From NCBI GenBank assembly GCA_020161845.1, contig JAIUNK010000030.1, positions 1-55,922 of the forward strand: a stretch of 55,922 nucleotides of DNA, in the 5' to 3' direction. Made by a program: the position numbers and the translations under genes. The DNA comes from Actinomycetota bacterium (GTDB lineage Bacteria; Actinomycetota; Actinomycetes; Actinomycetales; Dermatophilaceae). Positions within the stretch are counted from its first letter, which is position 1. Each line of letters starts with the position of its first letter. Positions 43,170-51,823 of the stretch are shown piece after piece. The notes under the pieces are model-generated. The model was not told the DNA's origin. It did no database searches and saw only the letters and a program-made list of their open reading frames with translations.

Positions 43170-45704
43170 TCAGTTGGTGGCTGTCGGCTCCTGGGCCAGC
43201 CGTCCGGGCCAGGCGCTGACGCGGCCCACGAGGGCGATCAGCGCCGGCATCAGCACCGACCGCGCCACGAACGTGTCCAGCAGGATGCCCACGGCCATCG
43301 CGAACGCCAGTTCCCGGAACGCCGCCAGCGGGATCGAACCGAGCATCCCAAAGCTCACCGCCAGCACGATCCCGGCCGTGGTGATCGCGCGCGAGGTCTC
43401 GGGCATGGCCCGCAGGATGGCCTCCCGCAGCGGCAGGCGCCGGGCCTCCTCCCATACCCGGCCCGCGCCGAAGATCGTGTAGTCCGATCCGAGGGAGACC
43501 AACAGCACGGCGGCCGCGAAGGGGATGTAGAAGGTGATCCCGTCCTCGCCGCGCACCGTCTGGAATACCCAGGTCGTCAGGCCCAAGGCGGCGCCGAGGG
43601 TCAGCACGTTCGCAGCCATGAGATAGAGCGGGGCGATCACGGCGCGCAGGAACACCATGAGGATCAGCAGGTTGACCGCGACGCTGGCGATGGCGATCCG
43701 GCCGAGGTCACCGGTGGTGTCGCGCACCAGGCCCTCCGCCAGGGGCGTGTCGCCGGCGAAGGCTGCGGTGACCTCGCCCAGACCCGCCGCACCGGAGAGC
43801 GCGGGCAGCGCCGTGCGGAGCTGCGCCATGCTCGTGATGGCGCGGGCCCCGAGGGGATCACTATCGAAGACCACGAGCATCCGCGCCGCATCACCGTCGC
43901 GCGAGACCATGACCCCCGTCGGCGTACCAGAGGGGATCTGGGCCGGGCCGATCACCGCGGCCACACCCTGCTGCTTCTCGATCTGCTGCTGCAGCCGGAC
44001 CAGCGCGCCGAGATCGCGGCCGACCCCCGGGGCCTCCAGGAGCAGCGTCGTGGGCGAGGTGATCCCCGGGGCGTAGGCCTGGGCGGCGGCCGAGCTGGCG
44101 CGGACGACGGGGTTGTCCGCCGGCAGGGAGGCGGTGAACTTGGCGCCGAGCGACAGGTTCGTCAGGGCTGTGGTGGCCAGGCCGAGCAGGAGCGTGGTGA
44201 TCACGAGTGCCGTGACGGCGCCCGGGCGGCTCACCAGGATCCGGGTCAGGCGGGTGCCGGGTCGACGGCGGGCGTCGCCACCGCCGGTGGCCTCCAGGAG
44301 GGTACGGCGTACGGCGGCATCCCGCGCGCTCGCCGCACCCGCCCCGGCGTCGGCGTCGGCGCGCGGCTCGGCATCCTGACGAGGGTCGCGCTCCCGGGTC
44401 AACGCCTGGCCCGCGACTCGGCGCGGCCAGAAGATCCGCGGACCCAGGATCGCCAGCAGCGCCGGGATCAGCGTGATCGAGACGCTCAGCCCGATCAGGA
44501 TGGTGATGGCCATCGAGGGCCCGAACGCCCGATAGAACGGTGTCTCCGCGACCATCATGGTCAGCGTTCCGGCCGCGACCGTGAATCCGGCGGCCAGGAC
44601 GATGTGGGTGTGCGACAGGACGGCGCGGCGGACCGTGGCGCGTCGGCCGCCGCCCTCGGCGAGCGCGGTCGCATATCCCGTCACGTAGAAGATCGTGTAG
44701 TCGGTGACCACCCCCAACAGCAGCGCCACCAGCAGGGGTTGCAACTCCGCCGGAGCACTGACGCCGACCTGCGCGGCCGCGACTGCGGCGAGCCGGAGGG
44801 TCACCACGACGGCGACGCCCGAGGCCCCGAGCGCGAGCAGGGGTACGACGAGAGAGCGGAAGGCGACCCCGACCAGGACGAAGATGGCGAGCAAGGTGAG
44901 GATCTCCACCCGATGCAGGTGGTCGGTGAGGATCCGGGCCTGCTCCGCCCGGGCCGGCACCGACCCCGCCACGCCCACGACCCGGTCGACGTCCCGGTCG
45001 AGGTAGCGGTCGATGTAGCGCTGCGCCGCGGCCTGCTGATCGCCAAAACTGCTGATCGGATCCATGAACAGGTAGGTGAGGACCGCCGTGCCCTGCTCTG
45101 GCCCGGTGGGCGTCAACCGGACGGCGTTGGGATAGGGCAAGGCGCCCAACAACGGCCACGGCTGCCGATTCTGCACCGTGCCGACCGCGTCGAGCACCGA
45201 CTCGGCCTGCACGAACGGGTCCATCCCGGCGGGGTCGTGCTGCACGATCGAGGTGCGGCTGGACAACGGGTATCCGAAGATCTCGACCGAGCGGATCTCC
45301 GCGCGGATGGCCGGGCTGTTCGCGGGGATCAAAGCGGCCGTCTCATCGGCGGTGGGCGCGGGAGCAGGCGTGAGCAGGCAGAATGCGCACACCAGCAGCC
45401 AGGCTGCGACGATCGGCCAGCGGCCCACATAGGTTGCCGCGGCGAGGAAGCGGCTGAACGGCGCCTGCGGCCGACCGGCGGCGGGGCTGGACCGCGGTCC
45501 GGCGCCGCGGGCCGAGCCGCGGACCGATCCGCGGGTCGAGTCGCGGGTCGAGTCGCGGGTCGAGCCGGACCGGCCGGTGAGGTGTCGGCGGCGCTGTAGC
45601 GGTCGCAGCCGCGACGGCGGGCGCCGCCCCGAGTCGGCTTCGGACCCGGCCACCCGCATCCGTCGCCCGACGCCCCCGCGCTGCGACTCTGCGTCGGCGT
45701 TCAT
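43170..45704 (-). CDS. MMPL-family RND transporter
   Basis: The product has 844 residues with 11-12 helices in two halves. Typical MMPL text: IPANSPAIRAEIRSVEIFG, LLALGASGVAVVVTLRLAA, LLGVVTDYTIFYVTGYATAL with the GxxxDY proton-relay motif, then ASLPADNPVVRASSAAAQAYAPG and VSLGSDYTIFGAGRVWEEAR in the second half. ATG 45704 (MNADAESQR) is preferred, with CGGAGG (minus strand) 9 nt upstream; an ATG at 45731 is also open. The N-terminal tail has a repeat of RDST units encoded by a 12-bp repeat. It exports a lipid or amphiphile across the membrane; the cargo is unknown. Confidence 0.93.
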   Translation of the reverse strand: MNADAESQRGGVGRRMRVAGSEADSGRRPPSRLRPLQRRRHLTGRSGSTRDSTRDSTRGSVRGSARGAGPRSSPAAGRPQAPFSRFLAAATYVGRWPIVAAWLLVCAFCLLTPAPAPTADETAALIPANSPAIRAEIRSVEIFGYPLSSRTSIVQHDPAGMDPFVQAESVLDAVGTVQNRQPWPLLGALPYPNAVRLTPTGPEQGTAVLTYLFMDPISSFGDQQAAAQRYIDRYLDRDVDRVVGVAGSVPARAEQARILTDHLHRVEILTLLAIFVLVGVAFRSLVVPLLALGASGVAVVVTLRLAAVAAAQVGVSAPAELQPLLVALLLGVVTDYTIFYVTGYATALAEGGGRRATVRRAVLSHTHIVLAAGFTVAAGTLTMMVAETPFYRAFGPSMAITILIGLSVSITLIPALLAILGPRIFWPRRVAGQALTRERDPRQDAEPRADADAGAGAASARDAAVRRTLLEATGGGDARRRPGTRLTRILVSRPGAVTALVITTLLLGLATTALTNLSLGAKFTASLPADNPVVRASSAAAQAYAPGITSPTTLLLEAPGVGRDLGALVRLQQQIEKQQGVAAVIGPAQIPSGTPTGVMVSRDGDAARMLVVFDSDPLGARAITSMAQLRTALPALSGAAGLGEVTAAFAGDTPLAEGLVRDTTGDLGRIAIASVAVNLLILMVFLRAVIAPLYLMAANVLTLGAALGLTTWVFQTVRGEDGITFYIPFAAAVLLVSLGSDYTIFGAGRVWEEARRLPLREAILRAMPETSRAITTAGIVLAVSFGMLGSIPLAAFRELAFAMAVGILLDTFVARSVLMPALIALVGRVSAWPGRLAQEPTATN

Positions 45705-45937
45705 CGCCCCCGGCCTCCGCTGCTCACCCATGTGTCATCCGAGTCGGCTCGTGCCGAGCCTCCACCCGTCCAGACCTGCTGGTCCGACGGCATGTCGGGG
45801 TCAACCTATCCCTCGGGCCCGGGACACGCCATCGATCGGCAGATGCCCGGCCACGCCTGGTTCCCAGCAAGACAGCCCCGACGAGCTTCGGAATACTGGT
45901 GCGGGACCGGCACCCTGGCACGGAAGGAACGATCGTC

Positions 45938-46447
45938 ATGACCGACTCCACGGGACCCTCAGCGCCGCGACCGGACGGTGTCCCGCGGGACGACCGGCCC
46001 GGTGCCGCCGATTCTCGCCCGGCGCAGCAACAGACCCGGAACTCGTGGGCCCTCCCGTTCGGCGCGCTCGTGGTGGGATTGCTGCTCGGTGGATTGGGGA
46101 TGTATCTGGCCCGCGGCTCGGGCACCCCGGCGGCGACCTCGACACCAGCCCCTACGACGGTGACCGTGACAGCGTCACCGACGGCCCCCGCGACCACGAC
46201 GCCGACCACGACGCCGATGACCGGTGCCGCCACCGCCGCAGTCACGGTGCCGCCGACGTGCTTGCGGCTGGCGGATGAGGCGTCCGCGATGCGGGAGGTC
46301 TCGGAGCAGGCGGCCCGAGCCGCGCAAAACCTGGACGCGACGGCGCTCAGTGAGGCCGTGCGGCGGCTCGGTGAGGCGCAGGACCGGCTGAACCGCACGG
46401 CCGACCAGTGCCGTGCGTCCGGCGTGACGGTGACGACGACGCGCTGA
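45938..46447 (+). CDS. Single-pass membrane protein with Thr/Pro-rich linker, unknown function
   Basis: The product has 169 residues. A Pro/Arg-rich cytoplasmic head is followed by one helix at residues 38-57 (ALPFGALVVGLLLGGLGMYL), a Thr/Pro/Ala linker of about 45 residues (TTTPTTTPMTG) and a helical end (LADEASAMREVSEQAARAAQNLDATALSEAVRRLG, in segments), with single Cys residues on either side of it. ATG 45938 follows GGAAGGA. I recognise no family. It is divergent from the MMPL transporter, 233 bp between starts, so joint control is possible. Confidence 0.75.
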   Translation: MTDSTGPSAPRPDGVPRDDRPGAADSRPAQQQTRNSWALPFGALVVGLLLGGLGMYLARGSGTPAATSTPAPTTVTVTASPTAPATTTPTTTPMTGAATAAVTVPPTCLRLADEASAMREVSEQAARAAQNLDATALSEAVRRLGEAQDRLNRTADQCRASGVTVTTTR

Positions 46448-46537
46448 CCCTGCCGCGGGCAACTCCCCAGCTGGAGACGTTTTGGGGCGGTGTCATCGCG
46501 GCGACTGTCCTGCTGGCGGCGGGCTGCTGGGCGGCTC

Positions 46538-46628
46538 GGCCGGTCAGCGTGCCGGGCCGGTCAGCGCGCTCGGCCGGTCAGCGCGCCGGGCCGGTCAGCG
46601 CGCCGGGCGGGTCAACGCGCCTGGCCGG
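46538..46628. repeat. 17-bp tandem repeats between convergent genes
   Basis: Five units of about 17 bp with consensus GGCCGGTCAGCGCGCCG and a partial sixth run through the 3' end of the minus-strand membrane protein gene (46612-47016). A run of GC-rich repeats at a convergent junction could aid termination; it also makes the C-terminus of that gene variable. Confidence 0.85.
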
Positions 46629-47016
46629 CCGGGGCGGAGCGCGCGTAGCGGAACAGCCGCAGCGCGCCCAGCGCGATGACGGCGGCGACCACGAACTGGC
46701 CCACCGAGATGGCCGTGTTGCCGGTCCCGGGGTCCGCTCCCATGAGTCCGGTCACGCCGAGCACGGCGATGAGGATCGCTTCCAGGAGCAGCAGCCGACT
46801 GGTGCGGGCGGCGCTGTCGGGCGGCAACGCCACGGCCGGCCGCCGGTAGGTCAGACTCACGACGAACCCCATCGCCACGATGGCGAGTCCGACCAGCCAC
46901 CGCGCGAACCCGTCCGAGCTGCGCAGGAGCAGCGGAACCACGATCGCAACCATGGCCACCAGCGTGAGAGTGGCGGTGGTTCGCGTCGTGGGGACCGCGG
47001 TGGGTGCAGTGTTCAT
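46612..47016 (-). CDS. Four-helix membrane protein, unknown function
   Basis: The product has 134 residues, with helices at about 15-31 (ATLTLVAMVAIVVPLLL), 38-56, 74-93 (RLLLLEAILIAVLGVTGL) and 104-122. ATG 47016 is preceded by CAGAAT (minus strand, 47024-47029) at 7 nt, a leaderless layout. The last residues are encoded by the tandem repeat at 46538-46628. I recognise no family. It is divergent from the SDR gene, 102 bp between starts. Confidence 0.75.
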   Translation of the reverse strand: MNTAPTAVPTTRTTATLTLVAMVAIVVPLLLRSSDGFARWLVGLAIVAMGFVVSLTYRRPAVALPPDSAARTSRLLLLEAILIAVLGVTGLMGADPGTGNTAISVGQFVVAAVIALGALRLFRYARSAPAGQAR

Positions 47017-47118
47017 TCCCCGGATTCTGCCGCAGCCCGGACCGCCGCGACCGTTCGGCGCACCCCTCTCCATGCCGTGGTATGAGGAGGGGGTGGGGTG
47101 AGCGGGGACAATGGCCGC

Positions 47119-47913
47119 ATGACCGCACTCACCTCGCCGCGCGTCGTCGTCGTGACCGGCGCCGGTTCCGGGCTCGGCCGGGCCATGACCACCGAACTGG
47201 TCTTCGGGGGGCACAGCGTGGTCCTCGCCGGCCGACGCGAGGGCCCCCTGCAGGAGAGCATCGCGCTCGCCGCGCAACAGGCCGCCGACCGGGCGGTGCC
47301 GCTCGACCTCGCGGACCGGATGCTTGCGGTGCCGACCGACGTGACCGACCCGCTGGCCGTTGCTGACCTCTTCGAGGCGACCGTGAGTCGCTTCGGCCGC
47401 ATCGACGTGCTGATCAACAACGCCGGCGGCTGGGCCGCCCCCGGTGCGGCGGACGAGCTGAGCCCCGCGGACTGGGACGCGGCGGTCGCCGGCAACCTGA
47501 CCGGCTCGTTCCTGGCCGCCGCGGAGGCGATGCGACGCATGAAACGCCAGGACCCCCAGGGCGGCCGCATCGTCAACAACGGCTCGATCTCGGCGCACGT
47601 GCCGCGGCCGCGCAGCGTCGCGTACACCACCACCAAGCACGCCATCACCGGCCTGACCCGCTCGATCGAGCTCGACGGTCGCGGGTTCGGGATCCGCTGC
47701 ACCCAGCTCGACATCGGCAACGCCGCGACCCCGATGACCGAGCGGATGGCCGACGGCGTGCCGCAGCCCGACGGCTCGACCCGGCCCGAACCCACCTTCG
47801 ACCCGGCGCACGTCGGCCGGCTGGTCCGCTATGTCGCGGAGTTGCCGTTGGAGGTGACGCTGCCGTACGTCACGATCGCCGCCGCCGAGATGCCCTGGAT
47901 CGCGCGCGGCTGA
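47119..47913 (+). CDS. Short-chain dehydrogenase/reductase (SDR)
   Basis: The product has 264 residues. The Rossmann motif TGAGSGLG is at 13-20, followed by LINNAGG and the active-site Ser-Tyr-Lys in NNGSISAHVPRPRSVAYTTTKHAITGLTRSIELDG. GRREG at the end of beta-2 suggests NADP. ATG 47119 is chosen: GACAAT (47107-47112) lies 6 nt upstream (leaderless). An in-frame GTG at 47098 would add 7 residues. The substrate cannot be read. Confidence 0.92.
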   Translation: MTALTSPRVVVVTGAGSGLGRAMTTELVFGGHSVVLAGRREGPLQESIALAAQQAADRAVPLDLADRMLAVPTDVTDPLAVADLFEATVSRFGRIDVLINNAGGWAAPGAADELSPADWDAAVAGNLTGSFLAAAEAMRRMKRQDPQGGRIVNNGSISAHVPRPRSVAYTTTKHAITGLTRSIELDGRGFGIRCTQLDIGNAATPMTERMADGVPQPDGSTRPEPTFDPAHVGRLVRYVAELPLEVTLPYVTIAAAEMPWIARG

Positions 47914-48020
47914 TCGCAGGGGGCGCCGCCGGCACGTCGTACCGGCCGCGTTAGCGTGGGCGCACACGAACAGCTCGATGACGGCGTCGACGGCGGCTGC
48001 GCCGCGCAAGGAGGGACACG

Positions 48021-48356
48021 ATGACAGGGCATGTCGGCGAGCATCCCTACCGTGGCTTCGCCCCCCGCGCGGGCATCTACAGCATCACCTGTCAACGAAC
48101 CGGCAAGACGTACGTCGGGTGCACGGACCATCTGGTGGGAGCCATGAACGGCCATCGGTTCAAGCTCGCCAACGGCATGCATCCCAACCGCGTGATGCAG
48201 GCGGATTACGACGCGTACGGCGACACGGCGTTCGACTTCAGCATCCACGACGAGATCGCGGCGGAGGAGTACGCCGACACGAGCAGCGCCGACCTCGACG
48301 CGTTGCGCGACCTGTGGGTCGACCAGCTGGGCCTCGACGAGGGCCGAACCTACTGA
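48021..48356 (+). CDS. GIY-YIG-fold protein with degenerate active site
   Basis: The product has 111 residues. GIY is at 18-20 and YVG at 31-33, followed by a helix-and-strand pattern as in stand-alone GIY-YIG proteins (NGMHPNRVMQADYDAYGDTAFDFSIHDEI). The Arg expected about eight residues after YVG is not there (DHLVGAMNGH), and the Glu expected three residues before the Trp of the final helix is Arg (ALRDLWVDQL). Nuclease activity is therefore doubtful. ATG 48021 follows AAGGAGGG (48008-48015). Confidence 0.8.
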   Translation: MTGHVGEHPYRGFAPRAGIYSITCQRTGKTYVGCTDHLVGAMNGHRFKLANGMHPNRVMQADYDAYGDTAFDFSIHDEIAAEEYADTSSADLDALRDLWVDQLGLDEGRTY

Positions 48357-48476
48357 CCCGGCCACACCCCGCCATGCCCCGGGCTCCTAGCCCCGCCTCC
48401 CATCGAAGCCGGATGGCACGATCCGTGGGATAGGCGTCATTGCGCCATCGGGGGGTATGCCGTCAGGATGGTCGCC

Positions 48477-49511
48477 ATGGAGCGGGTGGTCATCGTCGCG
48501 TACGACGGGGTGCAGCCCATCGACGTCGCCGGGCCGCACGAGGCCTTCTCCTTCGCCAACGACGCCCTGGCCGAGCGCGGCCGGCCCCCGGCGTACGAGC
48601 TCGCCGTCGTCGCCGCCACACCCGAGGTGACCAGCGGATCCGGACTGCGGCTCGGGGCGACGACGCTGGCCGAGCACGGGCCGGTCCGCGGTGGCAGCCT
48701 GGTGATCCCCGGCGGTCGCGGGGCGCGTCGGCCGGTGGCCGCACCGCTACGGGCCTGGCTCGCCGACGCCCGCCCGGACCGGCTCCTGCTCGCCTGCACG
48801 GGCTCCTTCCTCGCCGCCGCGGTCGGCCTGATCGGCACCCCCACCCCGGGGGTCGCGGACGGCGCGGCACCGACCCCGGCCGGGCGGTCTCCGTTCGGGC
48901 GGCGGCGGGTCACGACCCATTGGCGGTACGCCGACAACCTTGCCGCCACCCATCCCGGCCTGGACGTCGACCCCGACCCGGTGTGGCTGCAGGACGGTCC
49001 CGTGTGGAGTTCCGGCGGGGTCACCGCGGGCATCGACCTGGCGCTGGCCGTCGTCGCCGCCGACCTCGGCGGGGCAATCGCCCAGGAGGTGGCCCGCACC
49101 CTGGTCATGTACGTCCACCGCCCCGGCAACCAGTCCCAGTTCGCCGCCCCGGTCTGGCGGGAACGCGCCACCGACGACCGGATCCGCGGGATCGAACGCG
49201 CCCTGGCCGCCGATCCCGGCGGGGACCACTCGGTCGACTCGCTCGCGGCCCGGGCGGGCATGTCGCCCCGCCACTTCCAGCGGCTGTTCGCCCAGCAGAC
49301 CGGTCGCCCGGTCGGCACCTATCTCGCCGAGCTGCGGATCACCACGGCGCAGCGGCTGCTGGCCCAGACCGACCACCCGACCGCCACGGTGGCGCGGCTC
49401 GCCGGGTTCGGCTCGCAGGAATCGATGCGTCGGACGTTCGGCTCCCAATTGGGGGTCTCGCCCACGGCGTACCGGTCGGCCTTCGCCCGCCCCGACCCCG
49501 CGCTCGCCTGA
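48477..49511 (+). CDS. GlxA-type AraC regulator with DJ-1/PfpI domain
   Basis: The product has 344 residues. The N-terminal DJ-1/PfpI domain (RVVIVAYDGVQPIDVAGPHEAF, LVIPGGRGAR, LLLACTGSFLAAAVGLI) carries the nucleophile-elbow Cys in ACTGS and is interrupted near residue 125 by a Pro/Gly/Ala stretch. The C-terminal AraC DNA-binding domain reads HSVDSLAARAGMSPRHFQRLFAQQTGRPVGTYLAELRI and ATVARLAGFGSQESMRRTF. ATG 48477 lies 7 nt after CAGGAT; an ATG at 48468 is also open. It may control the MFS gene that follows 78 bp downstream. Confidence 0.9.
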   Translation: MERVVIVAYDGVQPIDVAGPHEAFSFANDALAERGRPPAYELAVVAATPEVTSGSGLRLGATTLAEHGPVRGGSLVIPGGRGARRPVAAPLRAWLADARPDRLLLACTGSFLAAAVGLIGTPTPGVADGAAPTPAGRSPFGRRRVTTHWRYADNLAATHPGLDVDPDPVWLQDGPVWSSGGVTAGIDLALAVVAADLGGAIAQEVARTLVMYVHRPGNQSQFAAPVWRERATDDRIRGIERALAADPGGDHSVDSLAARAGMSPRHFQRLFAQQTGRPVGTYLAELRITTAQRLLAQTDHPTATVARLAGFGSQESMRRTFGSQLGVSPTAYRSAFARPDPALA

Positions 49512-49530
49512 CTCCGCCCTCCCGCTCGGC

Positions 49531-49578
49531 CCCGAACAGCCCGAACAGCCCGAACAGCCCCGAACAGCCCTGAACAGC
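49531..49578 (+). repeat. Five tandem 9-10 bp repeats (CCCGAACAG)
   Basis: Five copies of CCCGAACAG or CCTGAACAG with 9-10 bp period lie between the GlxA-type regulator stop and the MFS start, ending at the AAGGA ribosome-binding site. A repeat in this position could affect spacing or mRNA structure ahead of the transporter. Confidence 0.85.
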
Positions 49579-49589
49579 AAGGACGTGAC

Positions 49590-50981
49590 ATGCGCCCCGA
49601 CCCCCCGCACCGCCCGTCGACCGGATGGCGGCACCGCGCCTGGATCGTGGCCGCCGTCACGCTCGGCGCGCTCGTGGCCGGATCGTCGTTCCGGTCCTCG
49701 ACGGGGGTGCTGATGGAGCCGCTGGAGGCCGAGTACGGCTGGTCCCGCACCGTCACCTCCGGCGCCGTCACCGTGAACCTGCTCCTTTATGGGCTGACCG
49801 CGCCGTTCGCGGCGGCGATCATGGAGCGCTTCGGGGTACGCCGGGTGGTCACCGCGGCGCTGGTCTGCGTCGGGCTGGGCAGTGCCCTGACGACCGTGAT
49901 GACCGCGGCCTGGCAGCTGTGGTTGCTGTGGGGCCTGTTCATCGGCGCGGGCACGGGGTGCATGGCGCTGGTCTTCGGCGCGATCGTGGCGAACCGCTGG
50001 TTCGACACCCACCGTGGCCTGGTGACCGGCCTCTTCTCGGCCGCCAACGCGCTGGGCCAGCTCGCCTTCCTGCCGCTGATCGCCGCGGCCGTGACCGGGC
50101 CCGGGTGGCGGTTCGCGGCGGGCGTCGTGGCGGTCCTGGCGCTGGTGCTGGCGCCGCTGGTGTACTTCCTGCTGCACGACCACCCGCACGAGGTGGGCAC
50201 GACGCCGTACGGCGCGAGCCCGCCCGACCCGGCGTCCGACGCTGCGTCCGACCCGGCGTCCGACTCCGCCGATGTCAGCCTGGACGCCCTCGGGGTGACC
50301 ACCGATCTGCCGGCGGTGCCCCAGGCCGATCCGTCGCCCGGGCCGGCCGCACTCGCGCTGCGTACCCTGCGCGAGGCCAGCGGCTCGTGGGCGTTCTGGG
50401 TGCTGGCCGGCACCTTCTTCGTCTGCGGCTGGAGCACGAACGGCCTGATCCAGACGCACTTCGTGCCCGCCGCGCACGACCACGGGATGCCCGCGACCAC
50501 GGCCGCCGGACTGCTCGCGGTCGTCGGCCTCTTCGACGTCGTCGGCACGGTCGCCTCGGGCTGGCTCAGCGACCGGGTGGACGCGCGGCTGCTGCTGTGG
50601 GCGTACTACGGGCTGCGTGGCCTCTCCCTCATCGCCCTGCCGTGGCTCTGGGCGCCGGACGTGCAGCCCGGCATGTGGGCGTTCATCATCTTCTACGGCC
50701 TGGACTGGGTGGCCACCGTGCCGCCGACGGTCGCGCTGTGCCGCCAGCACTTCGGGCTGGAACGCTCGGGGATCGTGTTCGGCTGGGTGTTCGCCGCGCA
50801 CATGGTCGGCGCCGGGGCCGGGGCCAGCGTGGCCGGCTGGATCCGGCAGAGCCAGGGCGACTACCGGCTGGCGTGGTGGGCGGCCGGGCTGCTGTGCGCG
50901 GCGGCCGCGGCCAGCGTCTTCACCATTCGGCGCCCCGAGGTCCCGGCTGCGCAGCGGGATCGGGTTCCCGAACCGGTCTGA
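49590..50981 (+). CDS. MFS transporter (oxalate/formate antiporter-like group)
   Basis: The product has 463 residues and 12 helices. Typical text of this MFS group: SSFRSSTGVLMEPLEAEYGWSR in helix 1, NLLLYGLTAPFAAAIMERFGVRR with the loop 2-3 motif, GLVTGLFSAANALGQLAFLP, and WSTNGLIQTHFVPAAHDHG at the start of the second half. A long cytoplasmic loop of about 60 residues in the middle holds a PASDAASDPASDSAD repeat. AAGGA lies 9 nt before the ATG. It probably moves a monocarboxylate-like solute; the GlxA-type regulator upstream is the likely controller. Confidence 0.9.
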   Translation: MRPDPPHRPSTGWRHRAWIVAAVTLGALVAGSSFRSSTGVLMEPLEAEYGWSRTVTSGAVTVNLLLYGLTAPFAAAIMERFGVRRVVTAALVCVGLGSALTTVMTAAWQLWLLWGLFIGAGTGCMALVFGAIVANRWFDTHRGLVTGLFSAANALGQLAFLPLIAAAVTGPGWRFAAGVVAVLALVLAPLVYFLLHDHPHEVGTTPYGASPPDPASDAASDPASDSADVSLDALGVTTDLPAVPQADPSPGPAALALRTLREASGSWAFWVLAGTFFVCGWSTNGLIQTHFVPAAHDHGMPATTAAGLLAVVGLFDVVGTVASGWLSDRVDARLLLWAYYGLRGLSLIALPWLWAPDVQPGMWAFIIFYGLDWVATVPPTVALCRQHFGLERSGIVFGWVFAAHMVGAGAGASVAGWIRQSQGDYRLAWWAAGLLCAAAAASVFTIRRPEVPAAQRDRVPEPV

Positions 50982-51082
50982 ACCGGCCTCCCCGGCCGCC
51001 GGGCACAATGGGGAGTGATGGAGGCCGAGAACCGGTGGCCATCGCTCCCCATGAAGCGTCGGCGCCGGGCGGTGCGTCCCGG

Positions 51083-51544
51083 CTACCGGGATCGGACCGT
51101 ACGCGGCCCCACCACCGCCACACCGAGCCCGCGCACCCGGGCGATCAGCCCCCGATCGGCCGACGCCAGCGTGACGGCCGCACCCTCCCGGGTCAGGGCA
51201 GCGCATTGCGCCACGATCTCGTCGTCGCCCGAGGCGGTGGCGTGCACGGTGCGTACGCCGTACGTTTCGCCCGGCCCCACCCCGGCGCGGGCCTGGCCCT
51301 CGAGGACGAGCACGATCTCGTCGTACGGCCAGTCGTACGCCGTCACCGAGTCAAGCGCGTCGGTCGCTGGGCGCTGCGCGCTTGGCGCCGTATCGCCCGC
51401 TGCCCGGCCGCCGGCCGTGACCAGGCTGGCATGCAGTCGGGCCGCCGCGCCGGCTCGATCCCGCCACCAGCCATCGGGCACCGACCCGACAACATTCGCG
51501 CCGTCGACGACCAGCACGCGCCGGCCCACCTCGGTGTTCCCCAT
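51083..51544 (-). CDS. NYN-domain (PIN-like) RNA-binding nuclease family protein
   Basis: The product has 153 residues. The N-terminal VGRRVLVVDGANVVGSVPDGWWRDR carries the first acidic residue and the Asn of the PIN/NYN fold; EIVLVLEGQAR, ASGDDEIVAQC and VTLASADRGLIARVRGLG carry the others. ATG 51544 lies 7 nt from AAGACT (minus strand, 51552-51557), a leaderless layout. Longer open frames upstream translate the 20-bp repeats and are rejected. The likely role is RNA cleavage or processing. The promoter abuts a 20-bp repeat array. Confidence 0.85.
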   Translation of the reverse strand: MGNTEVGRRVLVVDGANVVGSVPDGWWRDRAGAAARLHASLVTAGGRAAGDTAPSAQRPATDALDSVTAYDWPYDEIVLVLEGQARAGVGPGETYGVRTVHATASGDDEIVAQCAALTREGAAVTLASADRGLIARVRGLGVAVVGPRTVRSR

Positions 51545-51587
51545 CTGGACAAGTCTTGCAGCACTTCTTTCCCGTGCTTCTTCCCCC

Positions 51588-51739
51588 ACTGGCGCCCCGT
51601 TTCCCGCACTGGCGCCCCGTTTCCCGCACCACCTCTCGCACTGGCGCCCTCTTTGTCGCACTGGCGCCCTTCTTCATTGAGGGCGGCAGTCACACGAAGA
51701 GGGCGGCAGTCGGAGGAGGGGTCGGCAGTCGCGTGAAGC
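51588..51739. repeat. Array of 20-bp repeats in two opposed clusters
   Basis: On the + strand the left cluster starts units at 51588, 51608, 51640 and 51660 with ACTGGCGCCC and a Y-rich tail (one 12-bp defective unit at 51628). The right cluster starts units at 51680, 51700 and 51720 with AGGGCGGCAGTC or a close variant. The right core, read on the minus strand as GACTGCCGCCC, matches the left core CACTGGCGCCC at 9 of 11 positions. The array fills the divergent space between the NYN and DUF2277 genes. Confidence 0.85.
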
Positions 51740-51823
51740 GGGTGGGCGTCCGGTCATCGGGGGGCCGGGGCATGCGGGGGTGCGGCGTAGCGCGCCACGG
51801 CGGCATCGAGGAGCATGGATCGC

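Noticed and set aside
51015-51680. Open frame of 221 codons on the + strand after the MFS gene, with CACAAT a few bases before its start.
   Set aside because: It runs antisense through the NYN gene and the 20-bp repeats; its protein is Ser/Pro/Arg-rich with no family text, typical of a high-GC shadow frame.
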